Shown one piece after another: positions 51,855-60,558 of a stretch of 64,000 nucleotides of DNA. Source of the stretch: Woeseiaceae bacterium (GTDB lineage Bacteria > Pseudomonadota > Gammaproteobacteria > Steroidobacterales > Woeseiaceae); contig JAJFKS010000036.1 in the NCBI GenBank assembly GCA_021773115.1, positions 124,001 to 188,000 on the forward strand, in the 5' to 3' direction. Under the pieces are notes generated by a model. It searched no databases and had not been told where the DNA came from. It saw only the letters and a list, made by a program, of their open reading frames with translations. The translations under genes were made by a program, and so were the position numbers. Numbering within the stretch: the first letter of the stretch is position 1; each line of letters begins with the position of its first letter.

Positions 51855-54086
51855 TTAAGAACTCCCCTGCTGACCCGCCTGCAGTGTGTGATAGCCAGCC
51901 CGGCGCAACGCGGAGCGTACCTGATCTTCGGTCCCTGGACACAGTGCGACAATGGATCCGCCGCCGCCGGCGCCGGTCAGCTTCGCGCCAAGCGCACCAG
52001 CACGACGGGCAATGGCAAGCATGTTTTCGAGATCCGGTGTCGACACCTGAAGGGCATTTAACAGGCCATGGCAGACGTTCATCATCATGCCGAGCTCCGC
52101 GTATTTCTGGTTCGCCAATGCATGCGCACCGTCAATGCTTAAATCATTAATCATGTCGAAAATCGCGTCGTAGCGCTGCGGGTTCTGTTCACGGCGTCGC
52201 CTGACGGCCGCTACCTGCTGACGCGTAGGTCCTGACGAGTGACTGAAGCCGATCACGATCGGAACGACGTCATCGACACGCACTTCCTTGCTGCCCGGTG
52301 TTTCGCTGTTCTGAAACAACATCGCTTTGCCGAAACAGGAAACCGCATTGTCGATGCCGGACGGCGTGCCATGCGCGAGTTTTTCGCACTCAAATGCGAT
52401 GTTGTTAACTTCATTATCAGTCAATTTGATTTGCTTGCATTTTGCGAGGGCGCGCGTAATCGCAACGGCAATTGCGGCAGATGAACCCAGCCCCATGCCT
52501 CGCGGCAAAGATGACGACACATTGATTGTGAAATTAGAGTTGGTCAGGCCCAGCTTGTCCATGATCAGGAATACCGCGGCAGCGGCACCGTCTTCACTAT
52601 CGCGCGCGACATCGATCCGCAAGCCCCAGTCAAGCACGTTCAGTAGCGTGTGTTGTTCAGCAACGGATACGGTGGCCTTCACGGCGGCCGGTATCGGCAG
52701 CGCGAGTGCATGACGACCATAAACAACGGCATGTTCACCGAACAGGATGACCTTGCCTGCCGCGGTCGCCGATACCGTATCACTACGACTAAGCGCAACC
52801 CTCATCTCCGCCAGTATTTCCGCCGCTTTCCAGTCCTTCACTTCGCCGCATTCGAGCATTCTGTCGACCACCTCGTCGAGGTGTTCCGCCGACGCGCCTG
52901 CCGTGCTCGCGACACTGCGAGCGTGCATACGCATATGACCTTCCTGGATACCACTCGAAACCAGGGCGCGCAGCGCGGAAAAATTTTGTGCAAGCCCGAC
53001 GGCTGCCATGAGTTCCGCGAGTTCGCGCGCCGTCTCAACCCCGGCAATTGCCAGACCGAGGCGGGCCGCTGCATTTGCCGCCAGTGTGCCGCCAACAATT
53101 CCGGGCTTAAGCGGAATTACCATCTCCCCCAACAGGTCGCCGCTTTCATCAACACTCCAGCTCGTGACCGCCGAGTAATGCCCGGTGCGTGCCGCATAGG
53201 CATGCACACCAGCTTCCAGTGCGCGCCAGTCGTTGCCTGTCGCAATGGCCAGCCCGTCGATACCGTTCATTACACCCTTGTTATGCGTTGCCGCACGATG
53301 CGGGTCGACCATCGCGATTTCATTGGCCATTACGATACGATCGCGTACTTCGTCACCCGTTAATTCGCCACTGCCCAGCTGACTTGTCGGATAACACACA
53401 GACGCCGTGACGACTGATCGATCCGCAAGATTGGAAAGGATGCGTAATGCGACTTCGCCGCCACTTATTTTCGCGACGGCAGGTGCAATCGATTCGCAGA
53501 TCGTATTGACGAGGTTTGCGCCCATCGCATCGCAGGTATCAACAAGTACATGCAGTACGATCAGCGCTGAGCCATCTTTGAGCGTCAGGGACCGGACCTC
53601 TATGTCGCGAACGCCGCCGCCGCGTTTCAAAAGTCGCGGATGTACGTCGTTAGCCCGGGCCTGCAATTCGTCTTTAGCGGCGATGAGCGCTGCGCGCGAG
53701 GCGTCGGGATCGACGGCACCCACGATATGAATTTGTCCCGCAAGCAAAGAGTCGCTCGAATTGACGACGAAACCAGCGCCTTGTCGTGCCAGCGCTGCTG
53801 CGCTGCTGAGCGCGGCCACGATTGATGGCTCCTCAACCACCAGTGGCACAAGGCACTCGCGATCGTTGACAATAAAATTGGGCGCGATGGCAAACGGCAG
53901 CCCAAATACGCCAACAACGTTTTCGATCATCTTATCCGCGGCGGCAACTGACAGAACCTGCTGTCCGTTCAACAACGATTCTGCGTCTCCCTGTGACAGA
54001 AAACCGCGTTTCTGCAGCTCGCTGATGCGTTCGGCTACGCTGAGATTGTGAAAGCCCGAAAAGCGGGACAGCCGTGAGTCCTTCAT
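51855..54086 (-). CDS. Fused HMG-CoA reductase (class II) / mevalonate kinase
   Basis: 743 residues in one unbroken frame. Residues 1-430: class II HMG-CoA reductase, converting HMG-CoA to mevalonate, with catalytic Glu near 85 (VVEEPSIVAA), Lys 270 in ATHNKGVMNG, Asp 286 in ATGND, and His 384 in EGHMRMHAR. Residues about 437-743: GHMP-type mevalonate kinase with KVILFGEHAVVYG, LPRGMGLGSSAA and LTGAGGGG. Linker region about 425-440 is short. Two consecutive pathway steps are thus in one chain, which could channel mevalonate. The start overlaps the phosphomevalonate-kinase stop (ATGA). Confidence 0.92.
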   Translation of the reverse strand: MKDSRLSRFSGFHNLSVAERISELQKRGFLSQGDAESLLNGQQVLSVAAADKMIENVVGVFGLPFAIAPNFIVNDRECLVPLVVEEPSIVAALSSAAALARQGAGFVVNSSDSLLAGQIHIVGAVDPDASRAALIAAKDELQARANDVHPRLLKRGGGVRDIEVRSLTLKDGSALIVLHVLVDTCDAMGANLVNTICESIAPAVAKISGGEVALRILSNLADRSVVTASVCYPTSQLGSGELTGDEVRDRIVMANEIAMVDPHRAATHNKGVMNGIDGLAIATGNDWRALEAGVHAYAARTGHYSAVTSWSVDESGDLLGEMVIPLKPGIVGGTLAANAAARLGLAIAGVETARELAELMAAVGLAQNFSALRALVSSGIQEGHMRMHARSVASTAGASAEHLDEVVDRMLECGEVKDWKAAEILAEMRVALSRSDTVSATAAGKVILFGEHAVVYGRHALALPIPAAVKATVSVAEQHTLLNVLDWGLRIDVARDSEDGAAAAVFLIMDKLGLTNSNFTINVSSSLPRGMGLGSSAAIAVAITRALAKCKQIKLTDNEVNNIAFECEKLAHGTPSGIDNAVSCFGKAMLFQNSETPGSKEVRVDDVVPIVIGFSHSSGPTRQQVAAVRRRREQNPQRYDAIFDMINDLSIDGAHALANQKYAELGMMMNVCHGLLNALQVSTPDLENMLAIARRAGALGAKLTGAGGGGSIVALCPGTEDQVRSALRRAGYHTLQAGQQGSS

Positions 54087-55063
54087 TGCGACATATTCTC
54101 GTCTATTTTTATGCCGCCCGCATCAAGCGCGCAGTCAACGACTGAAAAGTGCAGTGGCAGGGCAGCAACAAATGCATCGAGTTCGGGTCCGTCCCTGCCC
54201 AAAACAATACCAACATCGCCGCCGCCTGCTCCGCAAGGCTTGTAAACCAGGTTCACCGCACGTGCGGCGGCCAGCAGTGAATCATGACCCGCATCGAATA
54301 TGCCCAGCTTGTGGTCTTCGTCGAACGTTCTTAGACGCTCGACGTATTCCGCGGTATTTTCGATGATTCGACCCGTATCACCCTCCGCCCAGGCCGTCGC
54401 TATAGATTCGGCGGCAGAACGAAGCGCAGCTCGCGAGGGCTTCTGCACACACGCATCAAACTGTGCAAGTTTATCAACGGTGCTCGCGGCGATACCGGTC
54501 CAGATCAAGCGGAACTGCAAATCGTCCGGCCACTCAAGCTTCATGACGCCGGCGCCAGCAAGGCAAAAGCGGATAAGACCGCCGTGCATGCTGCAGGCGA
54601 TATCCACTCCGCTGCCGCTGCCACTTTGCAAAATCTTGTGCGCGATTCGAGCTGTTTCGCCGACATCGAGAGAGCCCGCGACTGCAGCACTTAGCGCGAC
54701 CGTCAGCGCGGCACTGGAGCCAATGCCGATTTTCAAACCGGAGTTGACGTCTTTGAATGCGTCGGTTTCCAGCATGATATCCAGTGACGAATCCGGTCGC
54801 TTGTGGCCCGCCTGCAAGACTGCTGTAACAAGCTTGAACACTTCCTCGCCGTCGAGCCACTCAATCTGACCGTGTGTCGTTTGAAAATGGCCGACCACGT
54901 TGCTGAAACCGGGTGCCTCAACCTGGCTCACAGGACCCCGGATGTTTGATACGACGGCCCGCGCCCGTCGATCAACAGCCATGCAAACGGCTGGCGCGCC
55001 ATCGAGCACCACATATTCGCCCGAGAGTATGACTTTTCCTGGTGCACTCGCCGCCGTCGACAT
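54083..55063 (-). CDS. mvaK2: Phosphomevalonate kinase
   Basis: 326-residue GHMP kinase. The start MSTAASAPGKVILSGEYVVLDG at 55063 is right behind the decarboxylase stop (2-base gap), with AGGA 10 bases upstream; the frame extends upstream only as a shadow. ATP-loop IGIGSSAALTVALS near residue 115; C-terminal KPCGAGGGDVGIVLG near 275. Assigned to phosphomevalonate rather than mevalonate because a separate mevalonate kinase domain is encoded next door and a decarboxylase precedes it. The alternative, another GHMP activity, is less likely in this operon. Confidence 0.8.
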   Translation of the reverse strand: MSTAASAPGKVILSGEYVVLDGAPAVCMAVDRRARAVVSNIRGPVSQVEAPGFSNVVGHFQTTHGQIEWLDGEEVFKLVTAVLQAGHKRPDSSLDIMLETDAFKDVNSGLKIGIGSSAALTVALSAAVAGSLDVGETARIAHKILQSGSGSGVDIACSMHGGLIRFCLAGAGVMKLEWPDDLQFRLIWTGIAASTVDKLAQFDACVQKPSRAALRSAAESIATAWAEGDTGRIIENTAEYVERLRTFDEDHKLGIFDAGHDSLLAAARAVNLVYKPCGAGGGDVGIVLGRDGPELDAFVAALPLHFSVVDCALDAGGIKIDENMSQ

Positions 55064-55065
55064 GT

Positions 55066-56028
55066 TCACGATTTCCTGACCAGTTGCGCTGCGGGCCCGA
55101 GCCCGGTCGTCATGATTTCCTGCACGCCCGGTGTCTGCGACAAAGCTTCCTGCACCGCTGCCATATCCTCTGGCTGACAAACGGCCTTGACTTGCGGTCC
55201 CGCATCGATCGTGAAAAAGACCTGGCAACCGTCTTGCTGCAGCTTGCGAACGGTTTGCAGGCAACGCAGGGTCGCCGAACTCCAGAACACCGTCGGCGGC
55301 CGGGACGCCCACATGACGGAGTGCATCTTCAGACAGTTGTGCTCGGCGATTGCCGCAAGCGTGGCAAAGTCACGTTCTTCGATTGCCCTGCGCGCGGTCG
55401 CAAGGTCGCCGGCCTGCTGCTGCACCCAGGTGTTGTAAAACGGCGAGGTCTTGCGGGAAATTTCCATCGCTTCAGTAGAGCTGGTCGCTTTCGGCCCAGG
55501 CTCGGTAATCGCGACAACAACCTTCAGCGGCCACGCATGCTCGTCGCACAAAGCACTTAATCTGATCGCATCCCCGTTATTTGCGAGTTCCGCAAACCCG
55601 CCGTACAGCGAGCGTGCCGCGGATCCCGAGGCCTGCCCCGCCAGGCTCGCCAGTAAGGCTTGGTCGAGTTCGAGATCGGCGGCGGCTGCCGCCGCGACTG
55701 TCGCCGCGGCAAAGGCGGATGCTGACGACGCGAGACCCGCCGCGATCGGGAAATTGCTGCGCGTCTCAATTCGCGCGAAAGGCCGCTGTTCACCGATGAC
55801 GCGGCTAAGACACGCGCTCATGCGGGGCAGCCGATCCGGATCCTCGACGTCATTGACGAGCAATTGGTCACTCGCCGGATTCGCACCCAGATCGACGCTG
55901 ACTTCGGTGTACAGTGCGTCCAGCGTGATCGAAATCGATCCAACCGCTGGCAAGTTCAGGGCAAGGTCTCGCTTGCCCCAGTACTTGATCAGCGCAATGT
56001 TTGGCTGTGCGATTGCCGTCGCCTGCAT
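55066..56028 (-). CDS. mvaD: Diphosphomevalonate decarboxylase
   Basis: 320-residue GHMP-superfamily enzyme making IPP from mevalonate diphosphate. Diagnostic stretches: NIALIKYWGKRD near residue 10-21, LNLPAVGSISITLD near 25-37, the ATP loop AAGLASSASAFAAAT near 96-110, and catalytic Asp about 275 in FFTIDAGPQVKA. It is the first gene of the mevalonate operon. The minus-strand promoter -10 TATAAT lies about 41 bases before the start codon. Confidence 0.92.
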   Translation of the reverse strand: MQATAIAQPNIALIKYWGKRDLALNLPAVGSISITLDALYTEVSVDLGANPASDQLLVNDVEDPDRLPRMSACLSRVIGEQRPFARIETRSNFPIAAGLASSASAFAAATVAAAAAADLELDQALLASLAGQASGSAARSLYGGFAELANNGDAIRLSALCDEHAWPLKVVVAITEPGPKATSSTEAMEISRKTSPFYNTWVQQQAGDLATARRAIEERDFATLAAIAEHNCLKMHSVMWASRPPTVFWSSATLRCLQTVRKLQQDGCQVFFTIDAGPQVKAVCQPEDMAAVQEALSQTPGVQEIMTTGLGPAAQLVRKS

Positions 56029-56042
56029 ACAGCGTTTTCCTC

Positions 56043-56074
56043 AACCCCGGGGTTCAAAGTGGACGCGAATTATA
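56043..56074 (-). promoter_or_regulatory. mvaD operon promoter -10 and leader palindrome
   Basis: A perfect TATAAT on the minus strand (56074-56069); no good -35 at 17 bases (GCGGTG there), so an activator or extended contact may be needed. In the leader, AACCCCGGGGTT at 56043-56054 is a perfect 12-bp palindrome between predicted start (about 56061) and ATG (56028), possibly an operator. Confidence 0.5.
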
Positions 56075-56147
56075 GCCCAGCGGGGCACGCGCACCGCGTT
56101 TCAATTCCGTGTACGCTACACGACCGAATTCGTCTTGATATCGAGCT

Positions 56148-57038
56148 GTGCCGGAATTTTTTGAAGATCGTGTTGCCACCTATACCGCCCGCATCAATGA
56201 ACGGCTTGACGCGGCGTTGCCGGCGGCGGCGATTCGACCAGCCCGACTCCATGAAGCGATGCGCTATGCCGTGCTGAATGGCGGCAAGCGTGTCCGTCCT
56301 TTGCTCGTCTATGCCGCCGGCGAGTGCCTGGGTGTTGATCCCGATCTGCTGGATGTACCCGCTGTCGCAATCGAACTCATTCATGCGTTTTCCCTGGTGC
56401 ATGACGACCTGCCCGCCATGGATAATGATGATTTGCGGCGCGGCAAGCCGACCGTTCACAAACAATACGATGAGGCCACCGCGATCCTGGCCGCCGACGC
56501 GCTGCAGCCGCTGGCGTTTTCGATTCTTGCGAAGCTTGATGGAACGTCCGCCGCTGTACCGATCAAATTGGTGCAATTGATTACCGAGGCCTGCGGCTCA
56601 ACGGGCATGACCGGTGGACAGTCGATCGACCTCGATTCCGAGGGCAGGTCTTTGACAGTCGCGGATCTGGAACATATGTATTCGCTGAAGACGGGCGCAT
56701 TGATTCACGCCGCCATCCTATCGCCGACACTACTCTGCCACGACCTCAGCGACGCCAATAATGACGCACTTGATGCCTTCGGTCGTGACATCGGTATCGT
56801 GTTCCAGATCAAAGATGACATTCTCGATATTGAAGGCGAGACCCAGGTAATCGGCAAGCCGACCGGCTCCGATCAGGCACTCAACAAGGCAACCTATCCG
56901 GCGTTGTTCGGTATCGAGGCTTCTCGTGCTCGCTGCGACGAACTTTTGTCGCAGGCACTCGGTAATCTCGACCAGATTGGCACAGCCGCAGCCCCGCTGC
57001 GATGGCTGGCACGGTATATTGTCGAGCGCAGCCAATAA
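56148..57038 (+). CDS. ispA: Farnesyl diphosphate synthase
   Basis: 296-residue all-helical prenyltransferase making FPP from IPP and DMAPP. First Asp-rich motif LVHDDLPAMDNDD at 84-95, with the long-insert bacterial FPP-type pattern; second motif FQIKDDILDIEG near 223. The start is GTG at 56148; no strong ribosome site. It is divergent from the mevalonate operon, so precursor supply and use are adjacent. xseB and dxs, its usual neighbours in other gammaproteobacteria, are absent here. Followed after 4 bases by dinB. Confidence 0.92.
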   Translation: MPEFFEDRVATYTARINERLDAALPAAAIRPARLHEAMRYAVLNGGKRVRPLLVYAAGECLGVDPDLLDVPAVAIELIHAFSLVHDDLPAMDNDDLRRGKPTVHKQYDEATAILAADALQPLAFSILAKLDGTSAAVPIKLVQLITEACGSTGMTGGQSIDLDSEGRSLTVADLEHMYSLKTGALIHAAILSPTLLCHDLSDANNDALDAFGRDIGIVFQIKDDILDIEGETQVIGKPTGSDQALNKATYPALFGIEASRARCDELLSQALGNLDQIGTAAAPLRWLARYIVERSQ

Positions 57039-57042
57039 GCTG

Positions 57043-58212
57043 ATGACGACACCGGCGCGCAGCATTCTGCATGTGGATATGGATGCCTTCTACGCGTCGG
57101 TCGAGCAGCGTGACAATCCCGAGCTTCGCGGCAAACCGCTGGTCGTCGGCGGTGGTACCAACCGTGGTGTCGTTGCCGCTGCAAGTTACGAGGCTCGCAA
57201 GTTTGGCATCCGATCCGCCATGCCGATAGTGGAAGCCATTCGACGCTGCGATCACCTGCTCCGCGTCAAACCCCGTATGTCGCACTACAAACAAGCGTCG
57301 CAAATTCTATTCACAATTTTTCGTGATTTCACACCACTTGTTGAGGGCTTGTCATTGGATGAAGCCTTCCTCGATGTGACATCAAGCGTGAAACTGTTCG
57401 GCTCGCCGGAGAACATTGCGGCCAGCATCAAGACGCGCGTTCGGCAGGAAACAGGGCTCACCGCATCGGTCGGCGTCGCAGAGAACAAGCTGGTCGCGAA
57501 AATCGCCTCCGATCTCGACAAACCCGACGGCCTCACGGTCCTCATGCCGAACGCGTATCGCGAGAAACTGGACCCGTTGCCGGTCCGTGTCATTCCCGGT
57601 ATTGGTCGCGAAACGCTGAAGCGGCTGGCACGCATTGGCGTCTCAAGTGTGCGCGACCTGCGGGTCGCGGAGGATCGTGATCTCGAACCGATATTTGGCC
57701 GCTTCACGCAAAAGACACGCGACAGAGCCGCCGGCATTGACGATCGACCGGTCGTTCCCAGCCGCGAGGAGAAATCGATCAGCACGGAGGAAACCTATGA
57801 CCAGGATTTGTCGCGGCCAGCCGATATGGAACGCGAATTGCTGCGTCTGACTGAACGAACCGCCGCGCGCCTCAGGAAAGCGTCGCTATGTGCCGGGACA
57901 GTACAGGTCAAGATACGCCGTGCCGACTTCACAACCTATACGCGCCAGCGCAGCATTAAACCCCCGGCAAGTGGCACCAATCAGCTCTACACGATCACAA
58001 AGGACCTGCTGGCTGCCTGGCTCGCGAGCAATCCGGGCGCCAGGGTTCGCCTGCTCGGCGTCGGCTGTGGCAAGCTTGCCCCGGTAGAACAAGGGGACCT
58101 GTTCGCTAACGAGCATAGCCAGAATCATTCCATTATTGACGAAACCGTTGACGAGATCCGTGAAAAATTCGGCTCACTCTCGCTCGGCCGTGCCAAGACA
58201 CTCAACCGGTAG
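57043..58212 (+). CDS. dinB: DNA polymerase IV (Y family)
   Basis: 389 residues. The start at 57043 (MTTPARSILHVDMDAFYASVE) comes 4 bases after the ispA stop. Catalytic acidic motifs: HVDMDAFYASVEQRD (first Asp) near residue 10, LSLDEAFLDVT near 105; helix-hairpin-helix VIPGIGRETLKRLARIGV near 185; little-finger domain about 240-350. It copies past damaged bases. No LexA-box was found by eye; the coupling to ispA suggests readthrough expression. Confidence 0.93.
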   Translation: MTTPARSILHVDMDAFYASVEQRDNPELRGKPLVVGGGTNRGVVAAASYEARKFGIRSAMPIVEAIRRCDHLLRVKPRMSHYKQASQILFTIFRDFTPLVEGLSLDEAFLDVTSSVKLFGSPENIAASIKTRVRQETGLTASVGVAENKLVAKIASDLDKPDGLTVLMPNAYREKLDPLPVRVIPGIGRETLKRLARIGVSSVRDLRVAEDRDLEPIFGRFTQKTRDRAAGIDDRPVVPSREEKSISTEETYDQDLSRPADMERELLRLTERTAARLRKASLCAGTVQVKIRRADFTTYTRQRSIKPPASGTNQLYTITKDLLAAWLASNPGARVRLLGVGCGKLAPVEQGDLFANEHSQNHSIIDETVDEIREKFGSLSLGRAKTLNR

Positions 58213-58227
58213 GGTAGAATCAGCGTC

Positions 58228-59880
58228 ATGTACACCAGCTTTTTCGGGCTCCACGAAAAACCGTTTTCGATAACGCCGGACCCGCGTTACCTTTTCATGA
58301 GTGAACGGCACGGTGAGGCGCTGGCGCATCTTGTTTATGGCGTGACGGAAAGCGGTGGCTTCGTACAGCTGACTGGCGAAGTAGGCACAGGCAAGACGAC
58401 GCTGGTTCGCACACTGTTACTAAATCGTATGCCTGACAATGCGGACGTCGCTGTGGTGCTCAATCCGCAAATCTCTGCGCATGAATTTCTACTGACAATC
58501 TGCGAGGAATTGCACATTGAGGTTCCGGCCGCGAAGGACAGCATCAAGGCGTTGACCGACGCGCTTAACCGGCACCTGCTAGCAGCGCACGCGAATGGAC
58601 GTCGAACAATTCTGGTCGTCGACGAAGCTCAGAATCTCGCACCCGCGGTACTCGAGCAGGTGCGATTGCTGACAAATCTCGAAACTGCGAAACAGAAATT
58701 GCTGCAGATTATCTTGATTGGTCAGCCCGAACTGCGTGAGTTGCTGGCGCGAAACGATCTGCGACAACTGGCACAACGTATCACCGGCCGGTATCACCTT
58801 GAGCCGTTGACGCGCGAAGAAACGGCTCAATATATTGAACACCGCCTTCGGGTCGCGGGTGCATTGGGTGAAGTCATGGACGGCGGCGCGAGGATTGAGG
58901 TGTTCCGGCTGTCTCAGGGCGTTCCCCGATTGATCAATGTCATTTGCGATCGTGCCCTGCTGGGTGCGTACAGCCAGGAATCCCGCGTTGTGACACGGCG
59001 CCTGATCAGGCGTGCCGCAGCCGAGGTTTCCGGGGAGCTTGAGAAAACATCAACTCTGCGCAACGTTGGCATTGCGGCAGCGATCATTGCCGTCGCGATC
59101 GCGATTGTCAGTCTGGCATCGCTGTTTGACGGATCACCACTAACGACCATTGAGCAAGCAGTCCCCGTTGAGATTGCCGACACTGAGCGCGCGCCGCCCG
59201 TAGTCGTCGTCGAGCCGGCGTTAGTAGCTGCCACTGAAGCACGCGAACCTTCCTTGATGGAGCAAATTCAGATGGCGGGCGAGTTGACCCGGCGCGATTT
59301 CGCACTCTCGACATTATTTGGTCTGTGGAACGCGAAGTTTGTCAATGGCAGCCGCAGCAGCTGCGAGCAGGCGAGCGACGCAGGCCTCGCCTGCCTGTCG
59401 CGGCGCGGTACCTGGAATAATGTGAAGCAGCTCAATCGGCCGGCAATTCTAACGGTCTTCGATGAAGATGGAGAGCAGCACGATGTCGTATTGACAGCCA
59501 TTCATGGCGACAGCGCCGATCTGTCCATCGGTGGCGTAACGGTTACGCATCCGGTCTCGGCAATCATGGAGTATTGGTACGGTGAGTACCTGCTATTGTG
59601 GCGGCCGCCCGGTGGCACACCGGTGGCATTGATGCCCGGCATCAGAAGCAACGAGGTTAGCTGGTTGCGCACAAATCTTGGCAATATCGACGAGCGTTAT
59701 GCAACCACCGGCAGTGATGAATATGACAGTGAACTCGAGGGTATCGTCCGCCAGTTTCAGCGCGACCATCGTCTTGATGTGGACGGTTTAGCGGGTCAGC
59801 AGACTCAGATCATTATCAATTCGTTGTTGGCAAGTGATGGAACACCTCGACTCATGACGCCGTTGTTGGCCAGGGAATAG
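58228..59880 (+). CDS. gspA: General secretion pathway protein A
   Basis: 550 residues. AAA+ domain residues 1-270: MYTSFFGLHEKPFSITPDPRYLF, Walker A GEVGTGKTTLV near 50, Walker B ILVVDEAQNLAP near 128, arginine-rich RITGRYHLEPLT near 188. One membrane helix about 273-295. Periplasmic part with a C39-like region (ACLSRRGTWNNVKQLNRPAILTV near 390) and a peptidoglycan-binding domain at about 485-540 (LEGIVRQFQRDHRLDVDGLAGQQT). GspA works with GspB to place the type II secretion secretin in the wall. Next gene is gspB. Confidence 0.92.
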   Translation: MYTSFFGLHEKPFSITPDPRYLFMSERHGEALAHLVYGVTESGGFVQLTGEVGTGKTTLVRTLLLNRMPDNADVAVVLNPQISAHEFLLTICEELHIEVPAAKDSIKALTDALNRHLLAAHANGRRTILVVDEAQNLAPAVLEQVRLLTNLETAKQKLLQIILIGQPELRELLARNDLRQLAQRITGRYHLEPLTREETAQYIEHRLRVAGALGEVMDGGARIEVFRLSQGVPRLINVICDRALLGAYSQESRVVTRRLIRRAAAEVSGELEKTSTLRNVGIAAAIIAVAIAIVSLASLFDGSPLTTIEQAVPVEIADTERAPPVVVVEPALVAATEAREPSLMEQIQMAGELTRRDFALSTLFGLWNAKFVNGSRSSCEQASDAGLACLSRRGTWNNVKQLNRPAILTVFDEDGEQHDVVLTAIHGDSADLSIGGVTVTHPVSAIMEYWYGEYLLLWRPPGGTPVALMPGIRSNEVSWLRTNLGNIDERYATTGSDEYDSELEGIVRQFQRDHRLDVDGLAGQQTQIIINSLLASDGTPRLMTPLLARE

Positions 59881-59883
59881 ACA

Positions 59884-60543
59884 ATGTCTTTCATACTCGA
59901 CGCCCTGAAGAAGTCGGAAAACGAGCGGCAACAAGCAAGCAACAGGGATTTTGTGGCGGCACCAACGAATCCCGGGGCACCGTCTTTTCCACGCTGGTTG
60001 TTGCTCATCGGCTTGCTGCTGGCAATCAATCTCATCGTATTGCTGGGTCTGTTGCTGCGCCAGGATGCGCAGACAAATGAGCCGGTACCGCTTCGCATCC
60101 CCGACGCCGCTACTCACGAAAAGGCGGATTCGGCCGGCGACGATATTCAGGATTCAGGGCGGCCAAGTTTCCAGCAGCAGGTCGCCACAGCCCGAAGGAA
60201 TCCACCCGCCAGGCAAGCGGCGCCGATCCAGAGTGAACCAGAATCGGACAGCATTCCCGACGTTCAGGCCGACCTGATTTCTCAGAATCCGTCGTCTGTT
60301 ACCCAGCGGCAACTCTATCCAACAATCCAGGAAATTCGCGCCAGCGGCGCACTCAAGCTGCCGGATCTGCACCTGGATATCCATGTCTACAGCGAACGGC
60401 CAGCGGAGCGTTTTGTTTTCATCAACATGGCCAAGCATCGCGAAGGCTCGCGTCTCGACGAGGGTCCACAGGTGACCGAGATAACACCGGATGGTGTTGT
60501 ATTGCGCTACCAGGGCAAGTCCTTCCTGGTGCCGCGTGAGTAG
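59884..60543 (+). CDS. gspB: General secretion pathway protein B
   Basis: 219 residues: the typical N-terminus MSFILDALKKSENERQ, one membrane helix (WLLLIGLLLAINLIVLLGLLL, about 38-58), a proline/glutamine-rich periplasmic linker and a conserved C-terminal domain (LHLDIHVYSERPAERFVFINM). It works with GspA in assembling the type II secretion channel. Starts 3 bases after the gspA stop. Confidence 0.92.
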   Translation: MSFILDALKKSENERQQASNRDFVAAPTNPGAPSFPRWLLLIGLLLAINLIVLLGLLLRQDAQTNEPVPLRIPDAATHEKADSAGDDIQDSGRPSFQQQVATARRNPPARQAAPIQSEPESDSIPDVQADLISQNPSSVTQRQLYPTIQEIRASGALKLPDLHLDIHVYSERPAERFVFINMAKHREGSRLDEGPQVTEITPDGVVLRYQGKSFLVPRE

Positions 60544-60558
60544 CGTCGGTCTGATATT

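Noticed and set aside
52650..53363. 237-residue plus-strand ORF inside the reductase/kinase fusion
   Set aside because: It is the antisense shadow of a strongly conserved gene; the composition (many Arg, Cys, His) is typical of such shadows.
55064..55312. N-terminal extension of phosphomevalonate kinase (83 codons)
   Set aside because: It runs inside mvaD in another frame and does not resemble any kinase sequence; the start at 55063 fits the family.
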